Positions 8,790-18,236 are shown, numbered from the stretch's first letter. The stretch: DNA of 64,000 nucleotides from an uncultured Spartobacteria bacterium (GCA_903933715.1 CAIZLD010000019.1:22048-86047), one strand, 5' to 3'. Notes: generated from the sequence alone by a model not told the origin. A program made the numbers and translations.

Positions 8790-10463
8790 ATGAAACTCAA
8801 CGGAGCCCAGATCATCTGCAAACTTCTCGAACGCCAGGGAATTACGGTCCTTTCCGGCATTCCCGGCGGCGCGATCCTGCCCCTCTATGACGCCCTCTAC
8901 GATAGCCCCCTGCGGCACGTCCTGGCGCGGCATGAGCAGGGAGCCGGTTTCATCGCGCAAGGGATGGCCCGCGTGACGGGCCGGGCCGCCGTCTGCCTGG
9001 GGACTTCGGGGCCGGGCGCGACCAATCTCCTCACCGCCATCGCCGACGCAAAACTCGATTCGATCCCGCTGGTGGCCATCACCGGGCAGGTCGCCCGTTC
9101 CCTGCTCCGCACCGACGCTTTTCAGGAGGTGGACACCTTCGGGCTCACGCTGCCGATCACCAAACACAGCTTTATGGTGATGGATACCGAGGAACTCCTG
9201 CATGTGATCCCGCGGGCGTTCGAGATCGCCGAGTCCGGTCGCCCCGGCCCGGTGGTGGTTGATGTGCCCAAGGACGTTTTTCAGGCCGTATGCGAGGTGA
9301 CGACCTGGCCCGAACCGGGCCGCGCCGCCGCCCCTCTAGGCGGTGCGGAGGAACAAATCGCGCGAATGGCGGACCTGATCACCCGCTCTCAACGTCCGGC
9401 TCTCTACATCGGCGGCGGCGTGATCGGAGCCAACGCCGGGGAGCTGGTGAAGGAACTCGCCCGGCGCATCAACGCCCCGGTCGCCTCGACGCTCATGGGC
9501 CTGGGGGCCATCCCCGGTGATGATCCGCTGGCGCTTGGGATGCTCGGGATGCACGGCGCGCCGTTCACCAATTACATCATGGATGAAGCCGATCTTCTGA
9601 TTGTGATCGGAGCCCGTTTTGACGACCGCGCCACCGGCCTCGCCGCCCGGTTCTGTCAACACGCCGAGATTATCCATATCGAAATCGACCCGTGCGAGAT
9701 TGACAAAATCAAACCTTCGAGCGTTTCCATCGCCGGGGATGCCCGCGAGGTTTTGTGCCAGCTCCTCACTGCGATTGCCCCGCAAGAGCGCCCCGCATGG
9801 CGGACCCGGATCGAGGAACTCAAGGCGAGCCACCCGCTTCTCATTCCCAAGCGGCCCGAAAGCGTTCACCCCCTGGAATTCTGCAAAATCCTGGGTGAAT
9901 TGCTGCCGCCCGACGCCATTGTTTCCACCGATGTCGGCCAGCATCAAATGTGGATGGCGCAAGGTTACCCCGTCCGGCAGCCGCGCACTTATTTGACCTC
10001 CGGCGGACTGGGCACCATGGGATTCGGTTTGCCCGCGGCGATTGGCGGAGCCCTGGCCGCCCCGGGGCGGCGCACCGTCTGCGTGAGCGGGGATGGCTCC
10101 ATTTTGATGAATGTCGGGGAACTGGCGACGCTTGCCGATCTGAACCTCGACCTCACGGTGGTGATCCTGAACAACGGGCGGCTCGGGATGGTCCGCCAGC
10201 AACAGGAACTCTTTTATGGAAAGCGGTACGAAGCCTCGATTTTCGAGCGCCAACCCGATTTCGCGGCGCTCGCCCGGGCCTTTGGAATCCGCGCCTACGA
10301 TCTCCAGGGGATCACCGATATTAAAGAGGTGCTCCGGGAAGCGTTCACCCAACCCGGACCCGCATTGGTGAATCTACCGGTCGATCCCGCCGAAAACGTT
10401 TACCCGATTGTGCCGCCCGGCGCAGCCAACGTGGATATGATCCGAGCGTGCCCCGGGGAATAA
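8790..10463 (+). CDS. ilvB: Acetolactate synthase, large catalytic subunit
   Basis: A 557-residue thiamine-diphosphate enzyme that condenses pyruvate to 2-acetolactate (or with 2-ketobutyrate), the first common step of Val/Leu/Ile synthesis. The catalytic Glu lies in LARHEQGAGFIAQGMAR (E49), the FAD-contact region in AFQEVDTFGLTLPITKHS, and the ThDP motif begins GDGSILMNVGELATLADLNL. It is full length. The regulatory subunit ilvN is not adjacent, unlike most ilvBN operons, so the small subunit is elsewhere or absent. Expression is probably set by the upstream attenuator. Confidence 0.93.
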   Translation: MKLNGAQIICKLLERQGITVLSGIPGGAILPLYDALYDSPLRHVLARHEQGAGFIAQGMARVTGRAAVCLGTSGPGATNLLTAIADAKLDSIPLVAITGQVARSLLRTDAFQEVDTFGLTLPITKHSFMVMDTEELLHVIPRAFEIAESGRPGPVVVDVPKDVFQAVCEVTTWPEPGRAAAPLGGAEEQIARMADLITRSQRPALYIGGGVIGANAGELVKELARRINAPVASTLMGLGAIPGDDPLALGMLGMHGAPFTNYIMDEADLLIVIGARFDDRATGLAARFCQHAEIIHIEIDPCEIDKIKPSSVSIAGDAREVLCQLLTAIAPQERPAWRTRIEELKASHPLLIPKRPESVHPLEFCKILGELLPPDAIVSTDVGQHQMWMAQGYPVRQPRTYLTSGGLGTMGFGLPAAIGGALAAPGRRTVCVSGDGSILMNVGELATLADLNLDLTVVILNNGRLGMVRQQQELFYGKRYEASIFERQPDFAALARAFGIRAYDLQGITDIKEVLREAFTQPGPALVNLPVDPAENVYPIVPPGAANVDMIRACPGE

Positions 10464-10521
10464 GCTCCGCAGCTCCGCCCGCCTTGCATGCCTTCGCTGG
10501 CGCAGTATATTTTTTAATTGT

Positions 10522-10734
10522 ATGGCCGCCCTGATCAAATGCCCCATTTGCGGTCGTGAAAACGACTTCTTTGCCGAGCCAACGGGACCGTTCTGCTCGG
10601 TCCGTTGCCAGCGCGTTGACCTTGGGAAATGGCTGAACGAGGACTACCGTTTTTCGGAGCCGCTCCGGCCCGATCACCTGGAGTCGTATGAAGGGCTGAG
10701 CGGCCCGGACCTTGACCAACCGGAAGAGGAATAA
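10522..10734 (+). CDS. yacG: DNA gyrase inhibitor / zinc-binding protein YacG
   Basis: A 70-residue YacG protein that binds one zinc and, in E. coli, inhibits gyrase by contacting GyrB. The four ligands are visible in KCPICGR (C7, C10) and PFCSVRCQ (C25, C29), followed by the family signature VDLGKWLNEDYRF. The acidic C-terminus (PDLDQPEEE) is typical. It begins 58 bp after ilvB on the same strand. Confidence 0.92.
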   Translation: MAALIKCPICGRENDFFAEPTGPFCSVRCQRVDLGKWLNEDYRFSEPLRPDHLESYEGLSGPDLDQPEEE

Positions 10735-10810
10735 AGGTTTCCTTATCCCGCGTAAGAAAATCGGCGAAAAAAGCGGGTGACTAGCTCGTGAAATCCGAAT
10801 CCCTGCCGAG

Positions 10811-11134
10811 ATGATCAACAGGGTCAATGTTTTCAAATTCAATTCGGCTTTCAAAGTGTTGCATACAACCGAACGGAGCCAGACGGCTGTGATGACTCTG
10901 GACCCCGGAGAATCGAGCAGCGAAATGCCCAATACGCATCCGGCAAGCGACCAGGTGCTTGTGGTGCTTGAAGGCGAGCTCCTCGCGGAAATCGATTTCA
11001 AAAGCGGCGTGCTGCATAAAGGAGACACGGTGACGGTGACGGCCGGAGTGGCTCATAAATTCACCAATAGCGCCCAGGAGCGCGCGATCACGTTTAATGT
11101 TTATGCTCCCCCGGCTTACGACTCGGGGGGCTAA
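10811..11134 (+). CDS. Small cupin-domain protein
   Basis: A 107-residue single-domain cupin. The first cupin motif region is THPASDQVLVVLEGELLAEID, and the second is HKGDTVTVTAGVAHKFTN, where the conserved His of motif 2 is present. Motif 1 has only one clear His, so metal binding may be partial. These small cupins are often annotated as mannose-6-phosphate isomerase-like. Substrate unknown. It is followed closely by the DUF1003 gene. Confidence 0.75.
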   Translation: MINRVNVFKFNSAFKVLHTTERSQTAVMTLDPGESSSEMPNTHPASDQVLVVLEGELLAEIDFKSGVLHKGDTVTVTAGVAHKFTNSAQERAITFNVYAPPAYDSGG

Positions 11135-11155
11135 ATTTTTCCCTGTTTGGAAACC

Positions 11156-11683
11156 ATGCAGCCTTCCGACCCCAACTCCGATATTCGTCATGTGGTCGAG
11201 CGCAATATTGCGTCCCTCGTGGAACGCAGTCGCGAGGCGGAGCAAAAGAGATCGCGCGAACAGCGCATCGCTGACGCGGTCACCCGTTTTACGGGAAGCA
11301 TGCGGTTTGTGTATATTCACCTCCTCATTTACGGGGTGTGGATTTTTATGAATCTGGGGTGGATGCCCGGACCGCGGTTCGATCCGACATTCGTCATTTT
11401 GGCAATGGAGGCTTCGGTGGAAGCCATTTTCCTGTCCACGTTTATTCTGATTACGCAAAACCGGATGAGCCAGGCGTCGGAAAAACGTGCCGAACTCAAC
11501 CTGCAATTCAGTTTATTGGCGGAGCACGAAATCACCAAATTGCTCGCGCTGGTGTCCGAAATTGCCGGGCGCATGCAGATCGAGATTGCCCGGAGCCCCG
11601 AGGTGGAAGAACTCAAGAAAGATATTCTGCCTCAAGAGGTTCTGGACGAGATCGAAAAGCGCAGGCCGGAGACGGACCGATGA
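11156..11683 (+). CDS. DUF1003 membrane protein
   Basis: A 175-residue protein with two central membrane spans (RFVYIHLLIYGVWIFMNLGW and ASVEAIFLSTFILITQNRM) flanked by charged cytoplasmic helices, which is the DUF1003 architecture. The conserved FILITQNRM segment is present. The C-terminal part is a predicted amphipathic helix (EVEELKKDILPQEVLDEIEK). The ATG at 11156 replaces the track's TTG. Function unknown in the family. Confidence 0.8.
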   Translation: MQPSDPNSDIRHVVERNIASLVERSREAEQKRSREQRIADAVTRFTGSMRFVYIHLLIYGVWIFMNLGWMPGPRFDPTFVILAMEASVEAIFLSTFILITQNRMSQASEKRAELNLQFSLLAEHEITKLLALVSEIAGRMQIEIARSPEVEELKKDILPQEVLDEIEKRRPETDR

Positions 11684-11786
11684 GAGCCCGTCCAACTGGG
11701 ACCGCTGTTTCCTAGGAGCATTCCTGCTTTCGCCGTGGGGGAATTCGCCTACACGCACCTGCCGGTGTCGTAACGTATTACACGGC

Positions 11787-12902
11787 ATGGTTAAAAGAAT
11801 CCTGATCACAGGAGGAGCGGGCTTCGTGGGTTCTCACTTGGCAGACGAATTGTTGTCGCACGGCTACGAAGTTCGCATTCTGGACAACCTGACCCCCCAG
11901 GTGCATTCCAGGAACGAGCGACCGCAATACTTGAATGACGGAGCTGAACTCGTGATCGGAGATATCCGCGATCCCGAGACGGTTATCCGCGCGCTGGATG
12001 ATGTTGACGCGGTGTTTCATTTCGCCGCCGCGGTGGGAGTCGGTCAAAGCATGTACCAGATCGCTCATTACACGAGCGTGAATTGCAACGGAACCGCCGT
12101 ATTGCTTGAAGCGCTGACCAAGAAAAAAGTTGAACGCCTGATCGTCGCATCGAGCATGAGCATCTACGGCGAGGGGGTCTACTGTTTACCGGACGGCGCC
12201 CGGGTGGAAGCGCGCGAACGCTCGCTGGCGCAGCTTTCATTGCGCGATTGGGAGATACGGGACAACCATTCCAATCCGCTTCAACCGGCTCCGACTCCCG
12301 AAACCAAAACTCCGGCAATCCCTTCAGTTTACGCGATTACAAAATACCAGCAGGAACGGATTTGCCTCACCACGGGGCAGGCTTACGGGATTCCCACCGT
12401 GGCGCTCCGGTTTTTTAATATCTTCGGAACCCGTCAGGCGCTTTCAAACCCCTACACCGGCGTGCTCGCCAACTTCGCCTCCCGTCTCATGAATGATCAC
12501 GCTCCGCTCATCATGGAGGATGGACGCCAGCGGCGCGATTTCGTGAACGTCAGGGATGTTGTGCGGGCATGCCGGCTCGCTTTGGAATCCCCGGCGGCAG
12601 CCGGAATGGCTTTTAACATCGGGAGCGGCCAAAGCCATACCGTGCTGGAAATTGCGAGAGCCATGGCGCGGATTCTGGGCAAGGAAAGCATCGAACCGGA
12701 AATCACGGGCGACTACCGGAAAGGGGATATCCGCAACTGTTTCGCCGATATTTCAATGGCGAGATCCATTCTAGGTTATGCACCACAAATCGGTTTCGAC
12801 GAAGGGTTGAGCGAGCTTGCTCAATGGCTGGAAGGCCAATCCGCGGTCGATTGCGTCGCCCGGGCAAGAGAGGAACTCGTCACGCGAGGATTGACCTTAT
12901 GA
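11787..12902 (+). CDS. NAD-dependent NDP-sugar epimerase/dehydratase 1
   Basis: A 371-residue extended short-chain dehydrogenase acting on nucleotide sugars in the cytosol. The NAD-binding motif is GGAGFVGS at the N-terminus, and the active site has SSMSIYGEG and YAITK (YxxxK). The insert between them (about 40 residues rich in Pro/Arg) is longer than in GalE. It is probably a UDP-glucose 4-epimerase or related 4,6-dehydratase homologue, and the substrate cannot be fixed. The start at 11787 removes about 100 out-of-frame residues that overlap the DUF1003 gene. First gene of the glycan operon; its stop overlaps the next start (ATGA). Confidence 0.85.
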   Translation: MVKRILITGGAGFVGSHLADELLSHGYEVRILDNLTPQVHSRNERPQYLNDGAELVIGDIRDPETVIRALDDVDAVFHFAAAVGVGQSMYQIAHYTSVNCNGTAVLLEALTKKKVERLIVASSMSIYGEGVYCLPDGARVEARERSLAQLSLRDWEIRDNHSNPLQPAPTPETKTPAIPSVYAITKYQQERICLTTGQAYGIPTVALRFFNIFGTRQALSNPYTGVLANFASRLMNDHAPLIMEDGRQRRDFVNVRDVVRACRLALESPAAAGMAFNIGSGQSHTVLEIARAMARILGKESIEPEITGDYRKGDIRNCFADISMARSILGYAPQIGFDEGLSELAQWLEGQSAVDCVARAREELVTRGLTL

Positions 12903-13936
12903 AACCCGTTCTCATCACCGGCGGAGCTGGCTTTATTGGAACCAATCTCGCGTTACGGCTGATCTCGCTGGGGTTACCGGTCATCATCTACGACAATCTT
13001 TCCCGATGCGGCGTGGAAAAAAATGTCGAATGGCTGCGGGCGCAACGAAGCCCCCTTCTCAATATTGTGACGGCCGACACCCGCGACCGGAAGAACCTGG
13101 AGATTGCGGCGTCCCATGCCTCCGCAGTATTTCATTTTGCCGCGCAGGTTGCGGTGACGACCAGCCTCGCCTCGCCCGAGTTTGATTTCGATGTGAATGT
13201 TCGAGGCACCTTGAATCTGCTCGAAATTCTGAGGGAAATGCCGAATCCGCCGCCGCTCATTTTCACCTCGACAAACAAAGTCTACGGGAGCCTGCCGGGA
13301 GTGGATCTTCGAATCCAAGGGACCCGCTACGAACCGCTGCACCCGATGATCCGGGCCGAGGGGGTCAGCGAAGATCAAGGGCTGGAGTTCTATAGCCCTT
13401 ATGGTTGCTCGAAGGGAGCGGCGGATCAGTACATTTTAGATTATGCGCGCAGCTTCGGCATCCCGGCGGTCGTCTTCCGGATGAGCTGCATTTACGGGCC
13501 GCATCAGCACGGAAACGAGGACCAGGGATGGCTCGCGCATTTTTTGATCCGGTCGATTCAAGGCGATCGCATCATTCTCTACGGAGACGGCCGGCAAGTC
13601 CGGGACATTCTGTTTGTGGATGATCTGGTCGAGGCGTTATTGCTCGCCAAAGAGAAGGCTTATGCGCTCTCCGGCCATGCGTTCAACATCGGCGGCGGCC
13701 CTCTTAACTCGACCAGTCTCCTGGAACTGATCGGTCTGATTGAAAAGCTCCGCGGGGTTCCGCCCTGCGTCGAAATGGCCGATTGGCGCATTGGCGACCA
13801 ACGCTACTATGTCAGCAACTGCGCCAAATTTCAAAACGCAACCGGGTGGTATCCGTCCGTCAGTATTCCTGACGGCGTACGGCGAATTTACGACTGGCTA
13901 AAAAATCCGCCACCTCACCCGTATCCGGCCAAATAA
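12899..13936 (+). CDS. NAD-dependent NDP-sugar epimerase 2 (CDP-paratose 2-epimerase-like)
   Basis: A 345-residue extended short-chain dehydrogenase. It has GGAGFIGTNLA, the segment YDNLSRCGVEKNVEWL typical of CDP-paratose/tyvelose 2-epimerases, STNKVYG before the active site, and YGCSKGAADQY as the YxxxK motif. It starts in a 4-bp ATGA overlap with epimerase 1, so the two are translationally coupled and may act in sequence on one nucleotide sugar. The substrate assignment is by resemblance only. Confidence 0.85.
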   Translation: MKPVLITGGAGFIGTNLALRLISLGLPVIIYDNLSRCGVEKNVEWLRAQRSPLLNIVTADTRDRKNLEIAASHASAVFHFAAQVAVTTSLASPEFDFDVNVRGTLNLLEILREMPNPPPLIFTSTNKVYGSLPGVDLRIQGTRYEPLHPMIRAEGVSEDQGLEFYSPYGCSKGAADQYILDYARSFGIPAVVFRMSCIYGPHQHGNEDQGWLAHFLIRSIQGDRIILYGDGRQVRDILFVDDLVEALLLAKEKAYALSGHAFNIGGGPLNSTSLLELIGLIEKLRGVPPCVEMADWRIGDQRYYVSNCAKFQNATGWYPSVSIPDGVRRIYDWLKNPPPHPYPAK

Positions 13937-13939
13937 TTC

Positions 13940-14953
13940 ATGAACTCAAATCTCCCTCAATCTGCTCGGACAAGCCCAAAGCGCGCTGCATCTGCCACCA
14001 TGTTGGCTGCCCAGATTGCCGCTCCGGGGCAGATCGAAATGCAATGTGTGAACATCCCGGAACCCGGGCCTGGGCAAGTCCGCGTCCGCCTGGAGGGGTG
14101 CGGCGTTTGCGCTTCCAACATTCCGGTATGGGAAGGAAAACCGTGGTTCGAATACCCCATTGATCCGGGTGCGCCGGGACACGAAGGTTGGGGCCGAATC
14201 GATGCGGTGGGTGCGGAAGTAAGCGGTTTTTCACCGGGTGACCGCGTGGCAATGCTATCGGGCCATGCCTATGCCCAATACGATATCGCGCCTGCCACGT
14301 CGGTTTTGAAATTGCCCCCGGAATTCGACAAGGCGCCGTTCCCCGGGGAGCCGCTCGGTTGTGCGATGAATATTTTCCGCCGCAGCGGTATCAGAGCGAA
14401 CAGCACGGTCGCGATCGTCGGAATCGGTTTCCTCGGCGCAATCCTCACGCGACTGGCCAGTGAAGCCGGGGCGCGGGTGATCGCGGTTTCACGGCGGCCG
14501 GATTCGCTGGCGTTTGCCGAGCGGATGGGAGCCTGCAAAACGGCCTGCTTGGACGATGAGAATGAACTCCGGGAACTGGTTCGCTCGGCAACCGATGGCA
14601 GGCAGTGCGAGGTGGTGATCGAAGCGACGGGAAAGCAGCGCCCGCTCGATCTCGCAGCCGAGTTCACCTGCGAGCGCGGACGGCTGGTCATTGCGGGATA
14701 CCATCAGGATGGCCCCAGGCAAATCGACCTACAGCTTTGGAACTGGCGAGGGCTCGACGTGATCAACGCCCACGAACGCGACACTTCCGTTTACGTGGAC
14801 GGGATGCGGCTCGCCATCGACGCCGTGCAACGCGGAATCCTCGATCCGTCGCCCCTCTTTACTCACAAATTCCCGCTCAACCAACTGGGCGACGCTCTCA
14901 ACATGACAGCCCAGCGTCCCCCGGGATTTATGAAGGCATGGATCACCCTCTAA
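13940..14953 (+). CDS. Zinc-type alcohol dehydrogenase (MDR) family oxidoreductase
   Basis: A 337-residue medium-chain dehydrogenase/reductase. The GroES-like N-terminal domain has GCGVCASNIP and GHEGWGRIDAVGAEVSGFSPG, with the catalytic Cys and the following GHE region, and the Rossmann domain has VAIVGIGFLGAILTRLA. It lacks the four-Cys structural zinc lobe, since no CxxCxxC cluster is seen. Related enzymes oxidise polyols or sugars. Within this operon it could modify an inositol or sugar precursor. It starts 3 bp after the epimerase. Confidence 0.8.
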   Translation: MNSNLPQSARTSPKRAASATMLAAQIAAPGQIEMQCVNIPEPGPGQVRVRLEGCGVCASNIPVWEGKPWFEYPIDPGAPGHEGWGRIDAVGAEVSGFSPGDRVAMLSGHAYAQYDIAPATSVLKLPPEFDKAPFPGEPLGCAMNIFRRSGIRANSTVAIVGIGFLGAILTRLASEAGARVIAVSRRPDSLAFAERMGACKTACLDDENELRELVRSATDGRQCEVVIEATGKQRPLDLAAEFTCERGRLVIAGYHQDGPRQIDLQLWNWRGLDVINAHERDTSVYVDGMRLAIDAVQRGILDPSPLFTHKFPLNQLGDALNMTAQRPPGFMKAWITL

Positions 14954-14957
14954 GCAA

Positions 14958-16070
14958 ATGAGCCTCCCCTCCCCTCCAAAGCGCGTCTTGATGACGGCCG
15001 ACACTCTCGGCGGTGTCTGGAATTACGCATTGGAGCTGGCCCGCGCATTGCAGCCTTACGGAACGGAGATCACGCTGATGACGATGGGAGCCCGGCTCTC
15101 GCGTGAGCAATGGCAAGATGTCAGCCATCTGCAAAACATCCAATGGATCGAAACTGATTTTCGCCTCGAATGGATGGATGACCCGTGGCGGGACGTCGAT
15201 GCCGCTGGCGAGCGGCTTTTGGAACTCGAAGCAAGCGTTGCACCGGATATCGTGCATCTCAACGGATACGCGCATGGCTCATTGGCGTGGCATAGTCCCG
15301 TATTGATGGTCGCGCACTCCTGCGTGCTTTCCTGGTGGCAGGCGGTGCATCGCGAAGCCGCTCCGCTTCGATATCGCCAATATCAGGAACGCGTTTCGGA
15401 TGGGCTCCAATCGGCTGGAATGGTCGTCGCCCCGACCCAGGCGATGCTTTCAAGTTTGGCTGAAAATTATCAATTCTCGGGGCCGGCCAAAGTGATTTTT
15501 AATGGAACCCGAGACCATGGGGTTGCCGCTGAAACAAAGGAGCCGTTCGTCATGGCGGCGGGCCGGCTCTGGGACGAGGCCAAAAACTTCACGATACTCA
15601 ACCGTCTGGCACCGCGCCTGAAATGGCCGATCCGTATCGCCGGAGACCCTGGCCATCCGAATGGATCTCGTCGGAATTTTGAAAATCTGGTCTGCTGCGG
15701 GCTGCTTTCATCCGAGATGCTCGCGGGCGCTTTGAAAAGAGCCTCCATCTACGCCCACCCGGCTCTTTATGAACCGTTCGGTCTTTCGGTTCTCGAAGCC
15801 GCGTTCAGCGGATGCGCTCTCGTCCTGGGGGATATTCCAAGCTTGCGCGAGGTCTGGGAGAACGCGGCGGTTTTTGTTTCGCCGCAGGATGAGTACGCCA
15901 TTGAACGCGGGATCTCCCGATTGATCGACTCCCCTGCTTTGTTGCGTGAAATGGGGGGCCGCGCGCGCCAAGCGGCACTCCGGTATTCAACGGCTACCAT
16001 GGCCGCCAATTATGTAGCCACTTATTCTGAGCTGATGGAGTCACGCCTGCACAAGGAGGTGGCCCGATGA
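14958..16070 (+). CDS. Glycosyltransferase family 4 (GT-B) protein
   Basis: A 370-residue GT-B retaining glycosyltransferase. The N-terminal acceptor domain begins with TADTLGGVWNYALELARAL, and the C-terminal donor domain has VMAAGRLWDEAKNF and the EX7E-type motif YEPFGLSVLEAAFSGCALV. It transfers a sugar from an NDP or other activated donor to an unknown acceptor, at the cytosolic membrane face or in the cytosol. It starts 4 bp after the dehydrogenase and overlaps the next gene by 4 bp. Confidence 0.87.
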   Translation: MSLPSPPKRVLMTADTLGGVWNYALELARALQPYGTEITLMTMGARLSREQWQDVSHLQNIQWIETDFRLEWMDDPWRDVDAAGERLLELEASVAPDIVHLNGYAHGSLAWHSPVLMVAHSCVLSWWQAVHREAAPLRYRQYQERVSDGLQSAGMVVAPTQAMLSSLAENYQFSGPAKVIFNGTRDHGVAAETKEPFVMAAGRLWDEAKNFTILNRLAPRLKWPIRIAGDPGHPNGSRRNFENLVCCGLLSSEMLAGALKRASIYAHPALYEPFGLSVLEAAFSGCALVLGDIPSLREVWENAAVFVSPQDEYAIERGISRLIDSPALLREMGGRARQAALRYSTATMAANYVATYSELMESRLHKEVAR

Positions 16071-17155
16071 GGATTGTTCTATTTTATCATTCGTTGATTT
16101 CGGATTGGAATCACGGAAACGCCCATTTCCTGCGCGGGATTGCCACCGAATTATTAAAGCGCGGGCATGATTTGCAAATCTTCGAACCGTTGGATTCTTG
16201 GAGCTTAAAAAATCTTGTGAACGATCATGGGACGGCCGCCATCGATCGATTCCACGAACGCTATTCTCATCTTTCAAGCACGCGGTACGATCGGTTGGAT
16301 TTTCCATCGGCGCTCAAGAATGCGGATCTCGTTCTGGTTCACGAATGGAACTCCCCGGAGCTGGTCCGATGCATCGGGGAGCATCGTCCCAGCAATAGCG
16401 TATTGCTTTTTCACGATACACATCACCGGGCCGTGACATGCCCGGAGGCGATGGCCGATTATGATCTCTCCGGTTACGATGGGGTACTCGCATTTGGCAA
16501 CGTGATCCGCGAAATTTATCTCCAACGGGGATGGGCGCGCAGGGCATGGACGTGGCATGAGGCGGCCGATACCAGCGTTTTTCATCCGCTTCCCCGCAAC
16601 GATAATCCTGGAGACCTCGTCTGGATTGGAAATTGGGGTGATGACGAGCGCACCTCCGAATTGGAGGAGTTTCTGATCCGTCCGGTGAAACAACTCGGCC
16701 TTAACGCTTGCGTTTACGGAGTCCGCTATCCCCGAAAAGCGAAAGAACGCCTCGCGCAGGCGGGAATCGAATATCGCGGCTGGTTGCCCAATGACACAGT
16801 GCCGGAAATTTTCTCCCAATTTAAGGCCACCATCCATATCCCGCGCCGCCCTTATGTGATTTCGCTTCCAGGGATTCCGACCATCCGACCGTTCGAAGCG
16901 ATGGCATGTGGAATTCCCCTCGTCTCCGCGCCCTGGACCGACTCGGAGCAGATGTTCACTGCTGGAAGCGATTTCCTCGTCGCAGCCGATGGCGGCGAAA
17001 TGGCGGCCCATCTCGCCACGATTCTTAACGATCCGGCCACCGCGAACCGGTTGGCATCGCATGGCCTGAACACGATCCGCGAACGTCATACATGCGCTCA
17101 TCGCATTGACGAGTTGCTTGGCATTTATCAGGAGATTACGGGAATCTATGGCTAA
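16067..17155 (+). CDS. CgeB-like glycosyltransferase 1
   Basis: A 362-residue GT-B protein of the CgeB / glycosyl transferases group 1 type. The N-terminus MRIVLFYHSLISDWNHGNAHF matches the other three CgeB-like proteins in layout. The C-terminal donor site reads IPTIRPFEAMACGIPLVSAPW. The ending HTCAHRIDELLGIYQEI parallels the paralogues. It overlaps both neighbours. It is the most divergent of the four and lacks the EFF-PG-EIL segment. Confidence 0.8.
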   Translation: MRIVLFYHSLISDWNHGNAHFLRGIATELLKRGHDLQIFEPLDSWSLKNLVNDHGTAAIDRFHERYSHLSSTRYDRLDFPSALKNADLVLVHEWNSPELVRCIGEHRPSNSVLLFHDTHHRAVTCPEAMADYDLSGYDGVLAFGNVIREIYLQRGWARRAWTWHEAADTSVFHPLPRNDNPGDLVWIGNWGDDERTSELEEFLIRPVKQLGLNACVYGVRYPRKAKERLAQAGIEYRGWLPNDTVPEIFSQFKATIHIPRRPYVISLPGIPTIRPFEAMACGIPLVSAPWTDSEQMFTAGSDFLVAADGGEMAAHLATILNDPATANRLASHGLNTIRERHTCAHRIDELLGIYQEITGIYG

Positions 17156-18236
17156 AGGATTGAATATCGCTTTTTTTGGCTCGAGCCTGCTTTCGTCCTA
17201 TTGGAACGGCGCTGCGACTTATTACCGGGGCATTCTCCGGGCGCTAAATCAACGCGGGCATCGCGTTACGTTTTACGAGCCGGATGCTTACGACCGCCAG
17301 CAACACCGTGATATCTCCGAACCCCCGTGGGCACGGGTCGTTGTTTACGAAAACAGTGCGGATGCGGCTCTGTTGCAGATGGGACGGGCCTACAAGGCGG
17401 ATATTATCATCAAGGCCAGTGGCGTCGGGGTTTTTGATGAATTGCTGGAATCCGCAGCGCTCGACCAAAAAACGGGGTCGAACGCCATTGTTTTTTGGGA
17501 TGTTGATGCCCCTGCAACCTTGGATCGCATCACCAAAAATCATCACGATCCATTCCGGGCGAAAATCCCCTGCTACGATTTGATCCTGACGTATGGCGGC
17601 GGCGATCCGGTACGGAATGCTTACAAGCAATTGGGCGCGCGCGACTGCAACCCGATCTATAATGCCCTCGACGAATCGACTCATTTCCCGGTGGACCGCA
17701 ACATGCGGTTCGAAAGCACTCTCGCCTTTCTGGGAAACCGGCTTCCCGACCGGGAGTCGCGCGTTGAGGAGTTTTTCTTCCGCGCGGCGCAGAAGCTGCC
17801 GGAAAAGGAATTCCTGCTCGGGGGCAGCGGTTGGCAGGATAAACCGATGCCGGCTAACGTTCGATACCTGGGGCATGTCCCGACAACGCAACATAACGCG
17901 TTTAATTGCTCACCGCTCGCCGTGCTCAACATCAGCCGCGAAAGCATGGCGCAATACGGCTTCTCGCCCGCTACCCGCGTGTTTGAAGCGGCAGGCGCCG
18001 CCTCCTGCATCATCTCGGATCAATGGGTTGGGATTGAGCAATTTTTTGAGCCGGACAAAGAGATTCTCGTCGCTCGGGATGGTGCCGAGGTGGCCGAACA
18101 GTTACGCAACCTTTCGCCCCGGCGCGCCCGCGAAATCGGGCAAGCTGCCCATCGGCGTGTTGGAGCGGAGCATACCTATGCCCATCGCGTTCTGGAATTG
18201 GAACGACTTCTCACCGGCATCACCCCAACCCTATGA
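17148..18236 (+). CDS. CgeB-like glycosyltransferase 2
   Basis: A 362-residue CgeB-family GT-B protein. Landmarks are LNIAFFGSSLLSSYWNGAATY at the N-terminus, the donor-site stretch GFSPATRVFEAAGAASCIISD, and EQFFEPDKEILVARDG near the end. The start at 17148 (MAKGLNIAFF) is used instead of the track start at 17106, giving an 8-bp overlap with the previous gene and aligning with the paralogues. CgeB of B. subtilis is involved in spore-coat glycosylation; here the acceptor is unknown. Confidence 0.82.
   Translation: MAKGLNIAFFGSSLLSSYWNGAATYYRGILRALNQRGHRVTFYEPDAYDRQQHRDISEPPWARVVVYENSADAALLQMGRAYKADIIIKASGVGVFDELLESAALDQKTGSNAIVFWDVDAPATLDRITKNHHDPFRAKIPCYDLILTYGGGDPVRNAYKQLGARDCNPIYNALDESTHFPVDRNMRFESTLAFLGNRLPDRESRVEEFFFRAAQKLPEKEFLLGGSGWQDKPMPANVRYLGHVPTTQHNAFNCSPLAVLNISRESMAQYGFSPATRVFEAAGAASCIISDQWVGIEQFFEPDKEILVARDGAEVAEQLRNLSPRRAREIGQAAHRRVGAEHTYAHRVLELERLLTGITPTL

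Noticed and set aside
9336-10352. 338-aa minus-strand ORF opposite ilvB
   Set aside because: It is an antisense shadow of a clearly conserved gene, with no domain features of its own.
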